Shown piece after piece: positions 44,774 to 55,431 of a stretch of 64,000 bases of DNA. Position numbers and translations under genes: made by a program. The DNA lies in NCBI GenBank assembly GCA_902728285.1, contig CACVBU010001184.1, positions 346,100 through 410,099 of the forward strand. The letters run 5' to 3'. A model generated the notes under the pieces. That model ran no database searches and was not told the DNA's origin. It was given only the letters and a program-made list of their open reading frames with translations. Position 1 is the stretch's first letter; the number at the start of each line of letters is the position of its first letter. Source of the DNA: Clytia hemisphaerica (Eukaryota; Cnidaria; Hydrozoa; Leptothecata; Clytiidae).

Positions 44774-46222
44774 TTCAATCATGTTTTCATTGACCTGATG
44801 AGGGACAAGAAGCTCATCTCGGGTAAATTAATGCGTGTCCAAATTTTCGTTAATTCTTCGGACCCATCATCACCCCTCCTAGCATAATAAATTATACCTT
44901 TAAAGAAGCGCATTACGATGTAGAACATGAAAATCGGTGTTACTTTAATTTAGGTTTTGCCAATTTTGCGAAAAGCCGCAAAAACCAAAAAATGCTGACG
45001 TCAGCAAAACTTGTTTTTTAAATAACTCCAGTTTGGCTAATGGTATAAACATGAAATTTGGAGCAAAGTTGCATATCAGTAATAAAAACATTTTTGCATA
45101 ATCATTTTTTTCAAATTTTGTTGACGTCAGCAGAAATCAGCAAAATACGAAAATTTGCAATAAAGTGCAGACATCAGCAAGATTTCAAAAAAAATTTTTT
45201 TCATAATGATCCTTTAAATAATGTGCAGCTTTGGTCCAAATTTCATGTCCATACCATTAGGTAAACTGGAGTTATATAAAAAACAAGTTTTGTTGACGTC
45301 AGCATTTTTTGGTTTTTGCGGTTTTTCGCAAAATTGGCAAAACCTAAATTTAAGTAACACCGATTTTCATGTTCTACATCGTAATGCGCTTCTTTTAAGG
45401 TATAATTTATTATACTAGGAGGGGTGATGATGGGTCCGAAGAATTAACGAAAATTTGGACACGCATTAATTTACCCGAGATCTTCTTCTTGTTCATCTTC
45501 TGAAGACGATGATGGGCCCCGGGGGAGGGGGTACTTAGGCAAAAATAGGTGCTGGGTATGTGCGGACGGTAAGGGTCGGGTTTTTCACCTTTCAAAGTCT
45601 CTCTAAGGGTTACAAAAATCAGGAAATTTCAAAGTAGTCTCTCTAAGGGTGGGAAAAATCACGATTTTAAGAATAAAATCTTGATTTTGAGAGAAAAAAT
45701 TACAAAAAAGTCTCACTAAGGGTAGGAGATTTTTGAAAATCAGAGAAAATTTTTCAAAAAAGTCTCTCTAAGGGTCACTTTTTCACTAAAATTTGGTCTC
45801 TCTAAGTGTCGGTTTTCGGAGGTCCCGTCCGCACATAACCCTCATTCACCAACCCTAGTACCCCCCCGGGTGATGGGCTCGCATCATCAAAATTATGCTG
45901 TAAATTTTCATAAGGCACAACCTTTTCATCTACTTGTATTTCATCTGCATATTGAAGTCTCTCCTCGATTGCAACCGGTGCCTGTTGGACATGAAGGTGT
46001 TGTTTCATCACGCTGCTGATAATAAACTTCTTTGTGTTTCCGTGTTACATGTTTATATAAAGAGTTATAACGCATAAATGTCGCAGGACATCCATCTACA
46101 TTACACCTGACATTGAAGGTAGATTCGAAGTTTGCATGGGAGCGGTAATGATTGAGGAGAGTACGAAGTGATAGAGCTTGGAAATGATTACACAACAGAC
46201 ATTTGAATATCGGACGCTCCAT
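44774..46222 (-). CDS. exon A of the C2H2/GGFKEG gene (interrupted)
   Basis: ATG at 46222 gives MERPIFKCLLC. Finger 1 is CLLC...HYRSH; finger 2 is CNVDGC...HVTRKH. About one base is gained or lost near 46010, after which the frame reads QAPVAIEERLQYADEIQ and NFDDASP. The hAT-like MITE (45517-45869) and foldback MITE (44818-45479) cut the acidic tail. Without them the frame runs ASPSSSSEDEQEEDELL to NENMIE and a GTGAGT donor at 44773. Confidence 0.65.
44818..45479. mobile_element. 662-bp long-arm foldback MITE
   Basis: Both ends read CTCGGGTAAATTAATGCGTG inward and stay complementary for about 260 bp (through ACCCATCATCACCCCTCCTA and AATGCTGACGTCAGCA). AT at 44816-44817 and 45480-45481 could be a 2-bp duplication. 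It sits in exon A; removing it with one AT restores EEDELLVPHQ. Confidence 0.85.
45517..45869. mobile_element. 353-bp hAT-like MITE, copy 1
   Basis: G-rich ends (CCCCGGGGGAGGGGGTACTT and, inverted, CCCGGGGGGGTACTAGGG) with 8-bp flanks atgatggg (45509-45516) and gtgatggg (45870-45877), 7 of 8 matching. Inside, AGTCTCTCTAAGGGT recurs about five times. Related to 56994-57314. The 8-bp duplication suggests hAT. Confidence 0.8.
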
Positions 46223-46495
46223 TCCTCCACCATTTTTGTTTTGATTACCTCTCAAAGAGTTTATATCTCTCGTAACACAACGCGGACATAAAATTCCTCA
46301 AACTGTTGTGGCTTTTCCGAGAAGTAACTGCGAGCGGCGAACTTTTTAATTACCCGTCGATCTTTGCGAAAAAAAAATTCATGTGGTACAGCCAGGCCTG
46401 CCTCAGAAGAAGAAGAGACAAGAGAAGAAGAAACGAAACACACAGCCAGACTTTCCAAAGAAAAAAAATTGAAAGTCCAGAAGAAAAAGAAAGAA
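46223..46495. promoter_or_regulatory. putative bidirectional promoter of the divergent pair
   Basis: The 273-bp space between the two start codons contains TTTATATCTCTCG near 46260 and a purine-rich AGAAGAAGAAGAG stretch before the plus-strand ATG. Inferred from the head-to-head layout only. Confidence 0.35.
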
Positions 46496-46559
46496 ATGTC
46501 GCGAAAACTCATTAAAGAAATAATAAAGTTACATCCAGGGATTGGGGAGTACTTTTTAG
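46496..46559 (+). CDS. SAMD3-like exon 1
   Basis: ATG 46496, 21 codons plus one base (MSRKLIKEIIKLHPGIGEYFL), donor GTTAGT at 46560. It joins exon 2 in phase 1. Confidence 0.5.
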
Positions 46560-46954
46560 GTTAGTATATTACGTATTATGTTGGTTATTAGTACTGCAGG
46601 TATTTTTATAACATATTCTGTATTTTCATCCCTGGATCCCAGCTTATTAGGGCTCAAAATCAACAGCTAAAAACTGTTTCTGTCTCTTAGATGATCAGAT
46701 TATTATTCTTCTCCATGGCTGTTAACTCTCACTAATTTTTGAGTGTGGGAGACTCTTCCAATGCTAAGAATGGGCAGTGACCCTGCTGGACACCACCGTA
46801 CATTGTCCAGTGGGCAGAGTCTTGGTGTACAGTGGGATTTTTAGGTTAGAACCGAAACACCGTACATAATTCCACTTTTTTTCCACGCTTTTGTCTGCGT
46901 CTTCGAACGATCAGACATTGCCAATAGATAAAATCGATTATCGGAAATAGGCGT

Positions 46955-47425
46955 ATATCAATAATATGTTCTTTTCGCGTCATAAAACATCCCAAAATCC
47001 AGTCGGTCGGTCGGTCGGTAGCAAATTTTGTCGGATTTTTCTAACTTAGTAAATCCCGAAGAATCCAGTCGGCAAAAAACAGAATCCCTTGCCACCCTGT
47101 TTAGATTCGCTAAAATAAATCCAGTGAAATGCGTTAACCTTAAAACCGGACCCAATTTTTGGCCCTCGGGGGTACCGGCTCTACAGTGTCACTGAACTTC
47201 AACTTGAAATTATTGAAATTATGAGGGTGCACGGAAAAAAACTAAAACGGGACTCAATGTGGGTAAAGTAAACAAAAACTTGAAGCGATAGGTGATGTAG
47301 AAAAGGGCTTTAGCTATCGAAAAAAATTCCCGACATTATTGCGACTGGGCTGACTCGGCTGACTCGGGATTTATGTTTTGAAGGTGAGTCGTTCGGGCGA
47401 CGCGAACAGAACATATTATTGATGG
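46955..47425. mobile_element. inverted-repeat element in intron 1
   Basis: Ends ATCAATAATATGTTCTTTTC (near 46948-46967) and, inverted from about 47427, ATCAATAATATGTTCTGTTC continue with CGCGTC. A GGTCGGTCGGTCGG run lies inside. About 480 bp; the duplication was not resolved. Confidence 0.55.
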
Positions 47426-47512
47426 TCGCCATAGACCTTTTGCAGATTGCGACGGTCTATTGAATAATTAAAATACTCCAGCATATATTTAAATACTCCA
47501 GCATAAATCAAA

Positions 47513-47690
47513 CACTCCAGCGCGCCATCTTGAATTATATGCAACTTTCGCTTTCGATATCGCTGGATACGCGCACGCACGCTATCTATACTTTCGATAT
47601 CGCCTACAGCGCGCGTGCGCGTATCCAGCGATATCGAAAGCGAAAGTTTGCATACAATTCAAGATGGCGCGCTGGAGTGTTTGATTTATG
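47513..47690. repeat. 178-bp hairpin inside the foldback element
   Basis: Arms of about 75 bp: AAATCAAACACTCCAGCGCG and GCGCGCTGGAGTGTTTGATT at the outside, with CGATATCGCTGGATACGCGC facing GCGCGTATCCAGCGATATCG inside. A strong cruciform or hairpin candidate. Confidence 0.8.
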
Positions 47691-47699
47691 CTGGACATA

Positions 47700-48190
47700 G
47701 TGGGAACCCCCGTAACTTTAGGGGGGGTTGTAGGTTTTCAGAAAAATTTAAGCAGGCGGGGGTTAGCCTGCTCACAAATCTTAGGTGGGGGTTACCCTAT
47801 ACAGGTGGGGGGTGACTTTTTTCAGGTGGGGGTTGGAGAGTTTATTTACTAGTTTTCTTATTTTGACTCAAAAACTTTCTTTCAACCTAGCTCATCATAA
47901 ACATATACATTGACAGTAAAAATCTATTTCTTCTCAAGTCTAATAATTATAACAAAAGATGTATGAAGTATAAAAAGCATAGAAATTATTTTCAAGTGAT
48001 TAACCTTGCTTACCCTCAAAATTGTTAAAACAGTCAAAAACCTTTTTCAGGTGGGTGTTGGAAACTTTGGAAACTTTTCAGAATTTAGGTGGGGGTGGTT
48101 CAAGAAGGTGGGGGTTGGGATGGTAGCATTTTTTAGGTGGGGGTTACCCTATGCAGGTGGGGGTGACTTTATTCAGGTGGGGGTTGGAGG
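47700..48190 (+). repeat. G-rich CAGGTGGGGGTT repeats
   Basis: AGGTGGGGGTT and close variants occur about ten times, singly and clustered (for example 48045-48190), with TTACCCTATGCAGG words between. G-quadruplex formation on the plus strand is plausible. Confidence 0.65.
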
Positions 48191-48575
48191 GGTGCTGCCC
48201 ACTATGCTGGAGTATTTAAATTTATGCTGGAGTATTTTAATTATTCAATAGACCGTCGTGATCTGCAAAAGGTCTATAATCAATAATCGCTTGCTCCAGA
48301 CGAAATTAATCGAACGAAATCGAATTCGATTTATTCATCGAATCTAATCCAATTTTATCATTTGATTAATGTTCGATTAATCGAAGCTATCGAATTTTCC
48401 AACTTTTTTCTCAACTTCAATCACTTGCGTTGACTTCGAATTTTTCGCTTGACATCCCCATTCAATACATAATTTTTTAATGTTCCTAAATAGGTCCCAA
48501 TAGTTGTAGACAATTAGTATTATGTTGATCCTTTGAGGTATAGAGCAGATTTTATTTGTAATTTTATTCTCTTAG

Positions 48576-48685
48576 AAAATGGTAAAAAAGACTCTGATCT
48601 CCTGGAATGGACATATAAGGAATTCAAAGAATTTTTGATCACATTTCCAGTATTAGAAAGAGGAGAAATTTGGGATATCGTGCAG
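48576..48685 (+). CDS. SAMD3-like exon 2
   Basis: Acceptor TATTCTCTTAG, donor GTATGA. It encodes LLEWTYKEFKEFLITFPVL and GEIWDIVQ with no stop in the phase set by exon 1. Confidence 0.55.
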
Positions 48686-48948
48686 GTATGATACATTCAA
48701 ATAGAGAGATTACTTAAAGGGAAGAAACTTTTGTGAATCGAACTTTTCAAATAATTTTTCGAGAAAAACTTTCACGATCACATTTCCAGTACTTTTACTT
48801 GTTATTCCAAATTTACACAAATTTTTGTGGGACAAAGGGCTAAAACCTGAGTTTTTTCATATCTCTTAGGTAGAATTTCAGGGAAACAGTTTTTGCCCAA
48901 AATTTGCAAAAATCGCGAAAGTTTCTTCCCCTAAAGTAGATTCAAGTA

Positions 48949-49188
48949 CCTTAAGGGAACTTGACGAGTGGCCAAAATCGGAATTTTTTAAAATTTTGGC
49001 GAGCTGGCCAATATTTCTAATTTGGCGAGAACTAATTTTGGCGAAATACCCAAACGTCAAGTTGTAAAATGTGGACTCAAGTGAAGGAAAATGAAATTTG
49101 GCGAGAACTAATTTTGGTGAATGACTGATTTTTTTTTTATTTTGGCTCAAGAACTTTATAAAGCTTGCCAAAATAAGTTCCTTTAAGG
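48949..49188. mobile_element. 240-bp TA-flanked MITE with TTTTGGCGAA words
   Basis: Ends CCTTAAGGGAACTT and, inverted, CCTTAAAGGAACTT with TA on both sides (48947-48948, 49189-49190). TTTGGCGAGAACTAATTTTG occurs twice inside. Related sequence occurs at 44515-44580, 52610-52790 and 55895-55925. Confidence 0.7.
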
Positions 49189-49411
49189 TAAATCGTAAAT
49201 TATTGGTACTATAGAAAGTTTTGTATTTGAGGAAGCCATTTTTTGAATTTTTTTGCAGATGAGGCCTTTTAATATTTTCAATGGGACTTGTGTGACACCC
49301 AAAACTGAAAAATCAAAACTTAATCACATTGAAGTAGACTGTTGAAAAACGAATTTCAATTCATGCAGCTATTTCAGGATTAATTTTCTTGAAAATTAAC
49401 TGCCGTTACAG

Positions 49412-50023
49412 GAATGGGAGTTATATTGTGACACACCACCATTATCACCATCTGTGCAATCATGTCCTACCTCTCAGCTTCCAACCAATTTGCAATCTTT
49501 GACCAAGCTGCAAGCGTCAACCACCCTGCAATCCATGACCAAGCCACAACCGTCAAACACCCTGCAATCCATGACCAAGCCGCGACTGTCAATCACCCTA
49601 CAATCCATGACCAAGCCGCAACCGTCAAACACCCTGCAATCCATGACCAAGCCGCAAACGTCCCCACAATCTGCAACTGAGGCTCGAGACCCACTAGAAT
49701 CACATGAATCACCAAAATCAATCTTGAAAAAAGAAAGTGATGAGAACATTTGTAAGCTGACTTATCCAAATCAGCCTGATTTTCTCGTTATAAGACCACC
49801 AAAGTTCATCATATACAAGGATGTTGAACTTTTAAACACAGAAAGAGCTGGCGGGCTTAATTCTAATCAAGCCAAACGTCTCAGAAGAACAACCATTACC
49901 ACTATGCAATCAGAGCTAACCCGTTGTGAACATGTTCGAACACCATCAGATGAAGAACTGACAGAAATGGCGAAGGCTTTGTGTATTCAGTACCCATCTT
50001 TGCTTGATGAGCGAGATTCTCAT
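49412..50023 (+). CDS. SAMD3-like exon 3 with 12-aa tandem repeats
   Basis: Acceptor CCGTTACAG, donor GTGAGT at 50024, 204 codons. It begins EWELYCDTPP, then five 12-residue repeats (49490-49669, consensus LQSMTKPQPSNT), then IRPPKFIIYKD, GLNSNQAKRLRRT, and EMAKALCIQYPSLLDE, the conserved family portion. Confidence 0.7.
49490..49669 (+). repeat. 36-bp coding minisatellite, five units
   Basis: Five in-frame 36-bp units in exon 3 of the SAMD3-like gene, each close to CAATCCATGACCAAGCCGCA plus 16 more bases. Units two and four are nearly identical. Confidence 0.8.
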
Positions 50024-50130
50024 GTGAGTACTTCTATTGACATTTCCAATTTTTGGACCTACCTGGAGGCCCTATAAATTAACCGATGTCCATCCGTTCG
50101 TTCGTCTGTTACCAGCTTTTCTTGGGATCA

Positions 50131-50454
50131 GGCCGGCCCTAAAAATAGGTTCGTTTCTGGTCCACCGGCCGGGTGAATTTTTTTTTTTCATTGTCAGCCG
50201 GGCGCAAATGTTCTTGTACTTTTTTGTTCAGTCCACAATGGGCTTTCTTGCGTTAAACTTTTGTTTACTTGTTTACACCTTTGATTTTTCTTCTGAAACG
50301 TTCGATTCACGGTGAGTTTATAATCACGTTATTTTTGTTTACGAGATCAGTAGCGTTGGGATCAAAGTTTAGAAAAAAAGTTTTTGCGGTCGTCCGTGTG
50401 AGTTTTTTTTCGTCACCCGGTGGACTGGAAACAAAAACATTTTTAGGGCCGGCC
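50131..50454. mobile_element. 324-bp MITE with TCA duplication in intron 3
   Basis: Inverted ends GGCCGGCCCTAAAAAT, then imperfect arms (GTCCACCGG). TCA at 50128-50130 and 50455-50457 is a 3-bp duplication, as in PIF/Harbinger or CACTA groups. Confidence 0.75.
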
Positions 50455-51111
50455 TCAGCTCCTTAGTTCTTTCTGATTTTTTGCACAATGATGCAAAATG
50501 GTAACGCCCAAAATGTGACGGAGCCTGATTTTTGAAAAAGAAATTTTCTGGTCAATGTCAATGTCCCGAAGAAAGTTTTTGGATTTTCTCAAGATTTTGT
50601 CATTAATTTTTTCTGATTTTTGGCACATTGAAAAATTTCTGGCCTGTAGAACCGGAAATATGCTGGAAATCGCCGTTTTTTCCTATTTTCGTGACATTTT
50701 TTCAACTTATTTAATTGTTTATTTACAAAAAAGGTTCTTAATAGTGATGCCAAAATTTAGCATGACTTAATTTTTATTATATGAATTTGTTTATCCTGAA
50801 CTGTGTCAAAATCGCATGAGAAGCCGGAAACTGCCATAAACCGAATTGTCGTCATTTTTACAAATTGCAGTCTGTATTTTATTACTATCGTTGTCATTTT
50901 TCCTACTTTCATCTAACCTTAACTATAAGGTAGGTCCATTCAGCATGTTGCTTGTTTTGTTTTATTTGTCTTACACCTTACCAAACATTTGAAGTTCTCT
51001 TTGTCTAGTGGTTATCACAGTGACTTTAGAAAGAAAGTTTTCCAAAATGGTTTACAAAAACATTGTTGTGTAGATAGAACAGCTAAATAACATAATCATT
51101 TTATTTTTTAG

Positions 51112-51166
51112 GACGATCTTCTTACGAAGCTTACAAAAAGAACCTATAACGATCCGAATTGCAAAG
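51112..51166 (+). CDS. SAMD3-like exon 4
   Basis: 55-bp exon, acceptor TTTTTTAG, donor GTATTA. It encodes DDLLTKLTKRTYNDPNCK, in phase with exons 3 and 5. Confidence 0.55.
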
Positions 51167-51399
51167 GTATTAATGTCTGTCCACGTTAAGTGTCTTATTA
51201 ATAACCTCTAAAGGAAAATATTTCAATATATGCTGTTTTTGTAAGAATTAAGTGTTTTTTGCCAAGTGTAAAGTATTCTAAGGAATTTGCTACTAAAGGT
51301 TTTTTTGTTCTGATTTAATGTGTTGTTACATGGTCTTTACGTGAAATCCCGAAAACCGTGAAAATTTGTCCACTTCAATCTCACATTTGCTTATTTTAG

Positions 51400-51504
51400 C
51401 CATCAGTGAAATGGAAGCAGAAATAAAAAGGAAAAGGAAGGCAAATACAACCTTGGTATCCCCCCAAGCTCCAACCAAGAAAATCCGTTTTGCTCCTGAA
51501 TCAG
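51400..51504 (+). CDS. SAMD3-like exon 5
   Basis: Acceptor TTATTTTAG, donor GTAATC, 105 bp. Basic segment with EIKRKRK and PTKKIRFAPES, no stop in the expected phase. Confidence 0.55.
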
Positions 51505-51506
51505 GT

Positions 51507-52085
51507 AATCTACTCTTCTGTGCTTAATTGTAGGGGAGGGGGTAATTTTCCATTTTTTCGATTTTTTCACCCCCAAAATCACTTTATTATGACCCCCCCC
51601 CCATTTTATGACTTTTGCCCCAAAAATGTCAAAAACCTTCATTTTCCTAGGCAAAATCACTCAAATATCACTTAATTATGACCCCCCCCCATTTTATGAT
51701 TTTTTTCCGGAGTGTCGAACAGGGTAGAAACACTTCTCCAGGCCGAATAAAACATCTATGGAAAGCATTACTCTTCTGTGCTTAATTGTAGGGGCCATAA
51801 AATAAGCAGGGTGTGGACATTTGGAAGTTAAATCATAAAATGGGGGGGGGGGTCACAATAAGGGATATATCGAGTGATTTAGCAATTTTCCCTAGAAAAT
51901 TTTTTGACACTTTTGGGGCCAAAGTCATAAATGGTGGGTCATTATAAAGCGATTTTGAAGTGAAAAAAATCGAAAGAATGTTATTTGCAATCTATATTTT
52001 AGGGAAAAGTGGAAGTGACTTGCCTTGGGGTGGGGTTAGACAACACTTCTCTCCAGGCCAAGTCGATTAAAAATTCACAAAAAGC
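51507..52085 (+). repeat. two adjacent copies of a C-rich repeat in intron 5
   Basis: Both copies start TACTCTTCTGTGCTTAATTG (about 51508 and 51769) and end near CTCCAGGCC...AAAGCATTA. They contain AAATCACTTTATTATGACCC and a C-run in the first, and the complementary layout in the second. Further copies: 53570-53900 and 40855-40950. Confidence 0.6.
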
Positions 52086-52154
52086 ATTAAGTTAATAATG
52101 CCTCTCGTTCATTTTAAAAGTTCGTTCATTATGCTAAATTTGATATAACTTTAG

Positions 52155-52665
52155 GAAACAAAGAAAACAAGCCTCAATCAGCCTCCAACAAGCCTCCAAC
52201 AAGCCTCAATCAGCCTCCAACGAGCCTCCATCTCCATCAGAATCAAGTGATGCAGCAATGAGAGACGCAGCAATGAGTGACGCAGCAATGAGTGACGCAG
52301 CAATGAATGGCGCAACAATAAGTGATGCAGCAATAAGTCATGGAACTGATGGAGCAATTAGTGATGTAGCCCTCGATAATGAATCTGAATGTGAATCTGA
52401 ATTAGTGTTACATAAACGATTCAAAACTCTGCTCGATAAAGAGCAAAAGAAAAACAAACCAAACTATTCAACCATCAACTTTTATCTCAACAAGACCTTT
52501 GAAGGAAGAAGATCATTTCTCCAGAAACTGAAAAAGAATAAAGTTATCAATTTCAATGAAACCTTCTTGAAAGAATATCCCTCGCTGAAAGACCCTATTG
52601 AGGTTGAAGAAATTTTGGCGAATGAGCCAATTCGCCAATTTGGCGAATGGCCTGTTATTTGTTAG
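52155..52665 (+). pseudogene. SAMD3-like exon 6, frameshifted
   Basis: From acceptor ACTTTAG the expected phase reads NKENKPQSASNK and then hits a stop. A 32-bp tandem duplication (52169-52200 repeated from 52201) moves the frame. Without it NKPQSASNEPPSPSESSD leads into the long open part: AAMSD repeats, KRFKTLLDKEQ, YSTINFYLNKTF and FNETFLKEYPSLKDPIEV. The end, from about 52610, is TTTTGGCGAA-rich repeat sequence with a TAG, so the natural donor is probably lost. Confidence 0.6.
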
Positions 52666-53569
52666 ATATTACCTGAAAAAAGAAGTAAAATGGTATTTTT
52701 AGATAAAATGGAGGCAAATGTCAGAAAATCAAATTTGGCAAGAATTAATTTTGGCAAATAACCTAGAAATTTAATTTCTTCTCTTAAGGACCAATGTTTT
52801 GTTTTGTATCCTCATAAAATGCTCTAATTTGGGAAATATGTACAGTATATCAAATTTTAGTCTCTGGGAAATTTTGCCCCATAGAGAATGCTACATCAAT
52901 ATTCTTCTTTTTTATGTTATAGATAACCAATGAGGTAAGAAGAGTAATTGTAAAATGCCATTGGACACTTACATGGGTTTATTAACAGTTGCAATTACAA
53001 TCTTCTGAAAAAATCTAGATAGTATGCTGTTTTTTGGGGCCACCAAAAGCCTGAAGCCTCCAAAATCAAACACAACAAGTAAATTTATAGATTTTTGATA
53101 TTGAATAGCAAACAATTCTTTCTCAGTTACCTCATCAAAAAGAGAGCCACTGTGTTCTTGGTGTGCACAAACTAACATTTTAATGATCAGTTGGGTCCTA
53201 AAGCAGGGTGGGCATGCAAGCTGGAAAAACTGGAATAACTATTTTCAAGATTTTCGTAGCTGAATTAGCTAGTTTGAGATTATTGAGTTTAAAAAATTGG
53301 TGGGTCCTCCAAAAATCACTTTGGATTGCTTTAAAGGTCAAAAATAACGAAAATTTTCAATAAAAAGGTACTTATTCCAACCAATTCCAACACGTTTTGG
53401 CAAAAATAGCTGGATTTTTACCTCAAAAAATGTGCGGCCACCATGTAAAGATCACAAAGTGATGGTGAACCCAATTCCCCAAATTTGGCCTGCCATCATG
53501 ACATCATGACATCATCACTTTTGCTGGGAGTTAAAAATTAAAGTGAAAATTAGAAGATTGGATACTCTT

Positions 53570-53900
53570 CTGTGCGTAATTGTAGGGGGGGGTTATTTTG
53601 CATTTTTTCAATTTTTCACCCCAAAATCATTTTATAATGATCCCCTCCCCATTTTATGAATTTTTCCTGAAAACTTGCCAATAAAGGGGGGGGGGTTGGA
53701 GGTATTTTCAAAAGCTGATTGCTGGGGGCTTGCAATAAAAATGGAAAATCACTAAAAAAGGCACTGATATAGAAGAATTCAGACAAGAGAAAGAAGTTTT
53801 AAGAATATTCTTTGCAAAAGTTAATAAGCGGGGGAGGGTTGGAGTAGAAATGTCCCGGATGGAAAATTTTCAAAAAATTAATTAGCCAGGCGGCGTTTTT
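53570..53900 (+). repeat. C-rich repeat copy
   Basis: Begins ATACTCTTCTGTGCGTAATT, with AAAATCATTTTATAATGATC and CCCCATTTTATGAATTTTTC, as in the intron 5 copies. Confidence 0.55.
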
Positions 53901-53971
53901 AGAGACCTAAGAATAAGGATTCAAAAACATCACAACATATATCTGATTATACGGCCATTATTAGTAAACGT

Positions 53972-54423
53972 CCCGGGGGGGCCACTCGATTTCGAAACGA
54001 CAGTATGTGCCGCGCAAAATCTGCTTTTCAAAATCGTACCCTTATAGTGCAGTTCAATATGCCTGAAAAGGTACCCTTTCAGTGCATTTTCTCTTGATTT
54101 ACCCAACCCTTATAGTACACTGTATTTCTCAGCTGTAAATCTGCGTGAAAGAAAAAGCTTGGGAAATTTTCTGTTTCTAAGAAAAACTGGGAAAATTATT
54201 CTTGTCAGTTGTAATTATCAGACAATAGAAGCTTTTTCAAACAAACGAGAAGTATAAACCTTTCTTTTTAACAATTATTTTGAATTTTTTTTTTAATTCG
54301 ACCCTTGCAGTGCCATCTCACAGAAACACACCCTTACAGTGCATTTTGGGATGCTGAAAAACCCCACCCTTAAGCGTGGTACATGACGTAGGCCAGATCA
54401 TATGAGTGCCCCCCCCCCCCGGG
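53972..54423. mobile_element. 452-bp hAT-like MITE with 8-bp TSD
   Basis: Ends CCCGGGGGGGCCACTCGA and, inverted, a CCCCGG(G-run)CACTC, flanked by a perfect 8-bp duplication gtaaacgt (53964-53971, 54424-54431). ACCCTTATAGTGCA-like words recur about six times inside. Confidence 0.88.
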
Positions 54424-55341
54424 GTAAACGTCAACCAGAATTGGAACCGCCTCTATGGGTGCTATTAAATGGTGCATGGGTCGTGGCGTGACGTAACATA
54501 ATTTATAAGACCATTTTTGATCAAACGTGTTTTGTCTGAAGTCTCATTATTTCTGGTTTCTGGGCCTGCCTGGGGCTCCAAGCTTATTGGCAAATTTTAT
54601 AAGGAACAATTTTAGTTTCCAGGGGCTAATACCCACAGATTCAAGATTTTCCATAGTAAAACTTGTTCAAATAAACCAAAATTTTTTGGTTTAGACAATT
54701 TTTTAATTACTTAAGACGTCATTTTTGGATCTTTTATCTGCTTTGGCGCTTAAAAATTGATTTTTAGATATATGTCGTGGTGTTTTTTGAATCCTTAGGT
54801 GAAAAATCTTTTATTTTGAACCATATCTGAGCTTTTAATTTTCACTTTCATTTTCAAGTCCCAGCAAAAGTGATGACGTCACTTGGGGAAAACCCAGTTC
54901 ACCATCTTCAGGATCCAATTGATCTTTTGAAATAGTTTGCTTCTAACAAATCTGTGCACACGAAGGATGTTTTTTGAACAGTAGGTCATAACTAAAGGAA
55001 ATTTAAAATTTTGAAGAAGACAAGAAACTCCTATAATGAATAGAATGAAGCATTTGAAAATTGTCACCCTCAGAGCTTTGTAGTGAATTGAGATAAAAGA
55101 ATCTCAATGTTCAGGGTTCTATTTCCTTAACACTATTCGGATTAAACTTATATCTATACCTTATTCGTACAAATTTTGATGGGAAGAAGATGTGGTCGTT
55201 GTGGCAAAATTACCTAATTGCAGATCTGCCAAATTAAATCTTCGCCAAGATTTTTACGAATAAGGTCATATGATGTTTAAAAGCAGATTATTCAGACGAT
55301 GACTTTGTTTAAGACTTATTATTACTTTTCTTTTTCCACAG

Positions 55342-55431
55342 ATGAAAAAATCCTGTTCCTGTTGCAAAATGCCCCAAAGATTTTCCAACAAAAAAAAGAC
55401 AGCTAAGAAGCAGCTTTACCTAGACATCGAT
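55342..55431 (+). CDS. SAMD3-like exon 7
   Basis: Acceptor TTTTTCCACAG, donor GTAAGT. Phase 0 is open for 30 codons ending LYLDID and joins exon 8. The upstream half reads more family-like in another phase (EKILFLLQNAPKIF), so the 8-A run near 55390 may hide a one-base indel. Confidence 0.45.

Larger units (their letters stand above)
41002..46222 (-). pseudogene. C2H2 and GGFKEG-type transposon-like gene, MITE-shredded
   Basis: A multi-exon gene on the minus strand: exon A 46222-44774 (two C2H2 fingers, acidic tail), exon B 44440-44365, exon C 43510-41002. Exon C carries GDTLGQHLWGGFKEG, KCRHCLCDF, PQDIMHILFEG and GPPIRYSCYSFEAAHKYFK. I recall such proteins as common, uncharacterised and repeat-associated in cnidarians and fishes; the catalytic chemistry is unknown to me. 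Breaks: a frameshift near 46010, MITEs at 45517-45869, 44818-45479 and 42066-42418 in coding sequence, TAG at about 43180, and frameshifts near 43120, 43030 and 42460. It lies head-to-head with the SAMD3-like gene, 273 bp between start codons, implying a shared promoter. Splice sites B/C are consensus GTAAGT and TTTTTTCAG. Confidence 0.7.
47431..48274. mobile_element. 844-bp composite foldback element
   Basis: Ends ATAGACCTTTTGCAGAT and its complement continue through GACGGTCTATTGAATAATTA and two ATACTCCAGCAT words for about 75 bp. Near the left arm (about 47513-47690) is a second, separate hairpin with CCAGCGATATCGAAAGCGAAAG arms. The centre (about 47700-48190) is G-rich repeat sequence. Confidence 0.75.

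Noticed and set aside
44818-45479. Foldback as an introner, using GGGTAAAT as donor and CCCGAG as acceptor
   Set aside because: Splicing at those sites joins CTC GG to ATGAGC, creating an immediate TGA; exact removal with one AT gives an open frame instead.
49462-49749. Overlapping frames with regular repeats in SAMD3-like exon 3
   Set aside because: They are alternative readings of the 36-bp minisatellite; splice phase supports only the frame used by exon 3.
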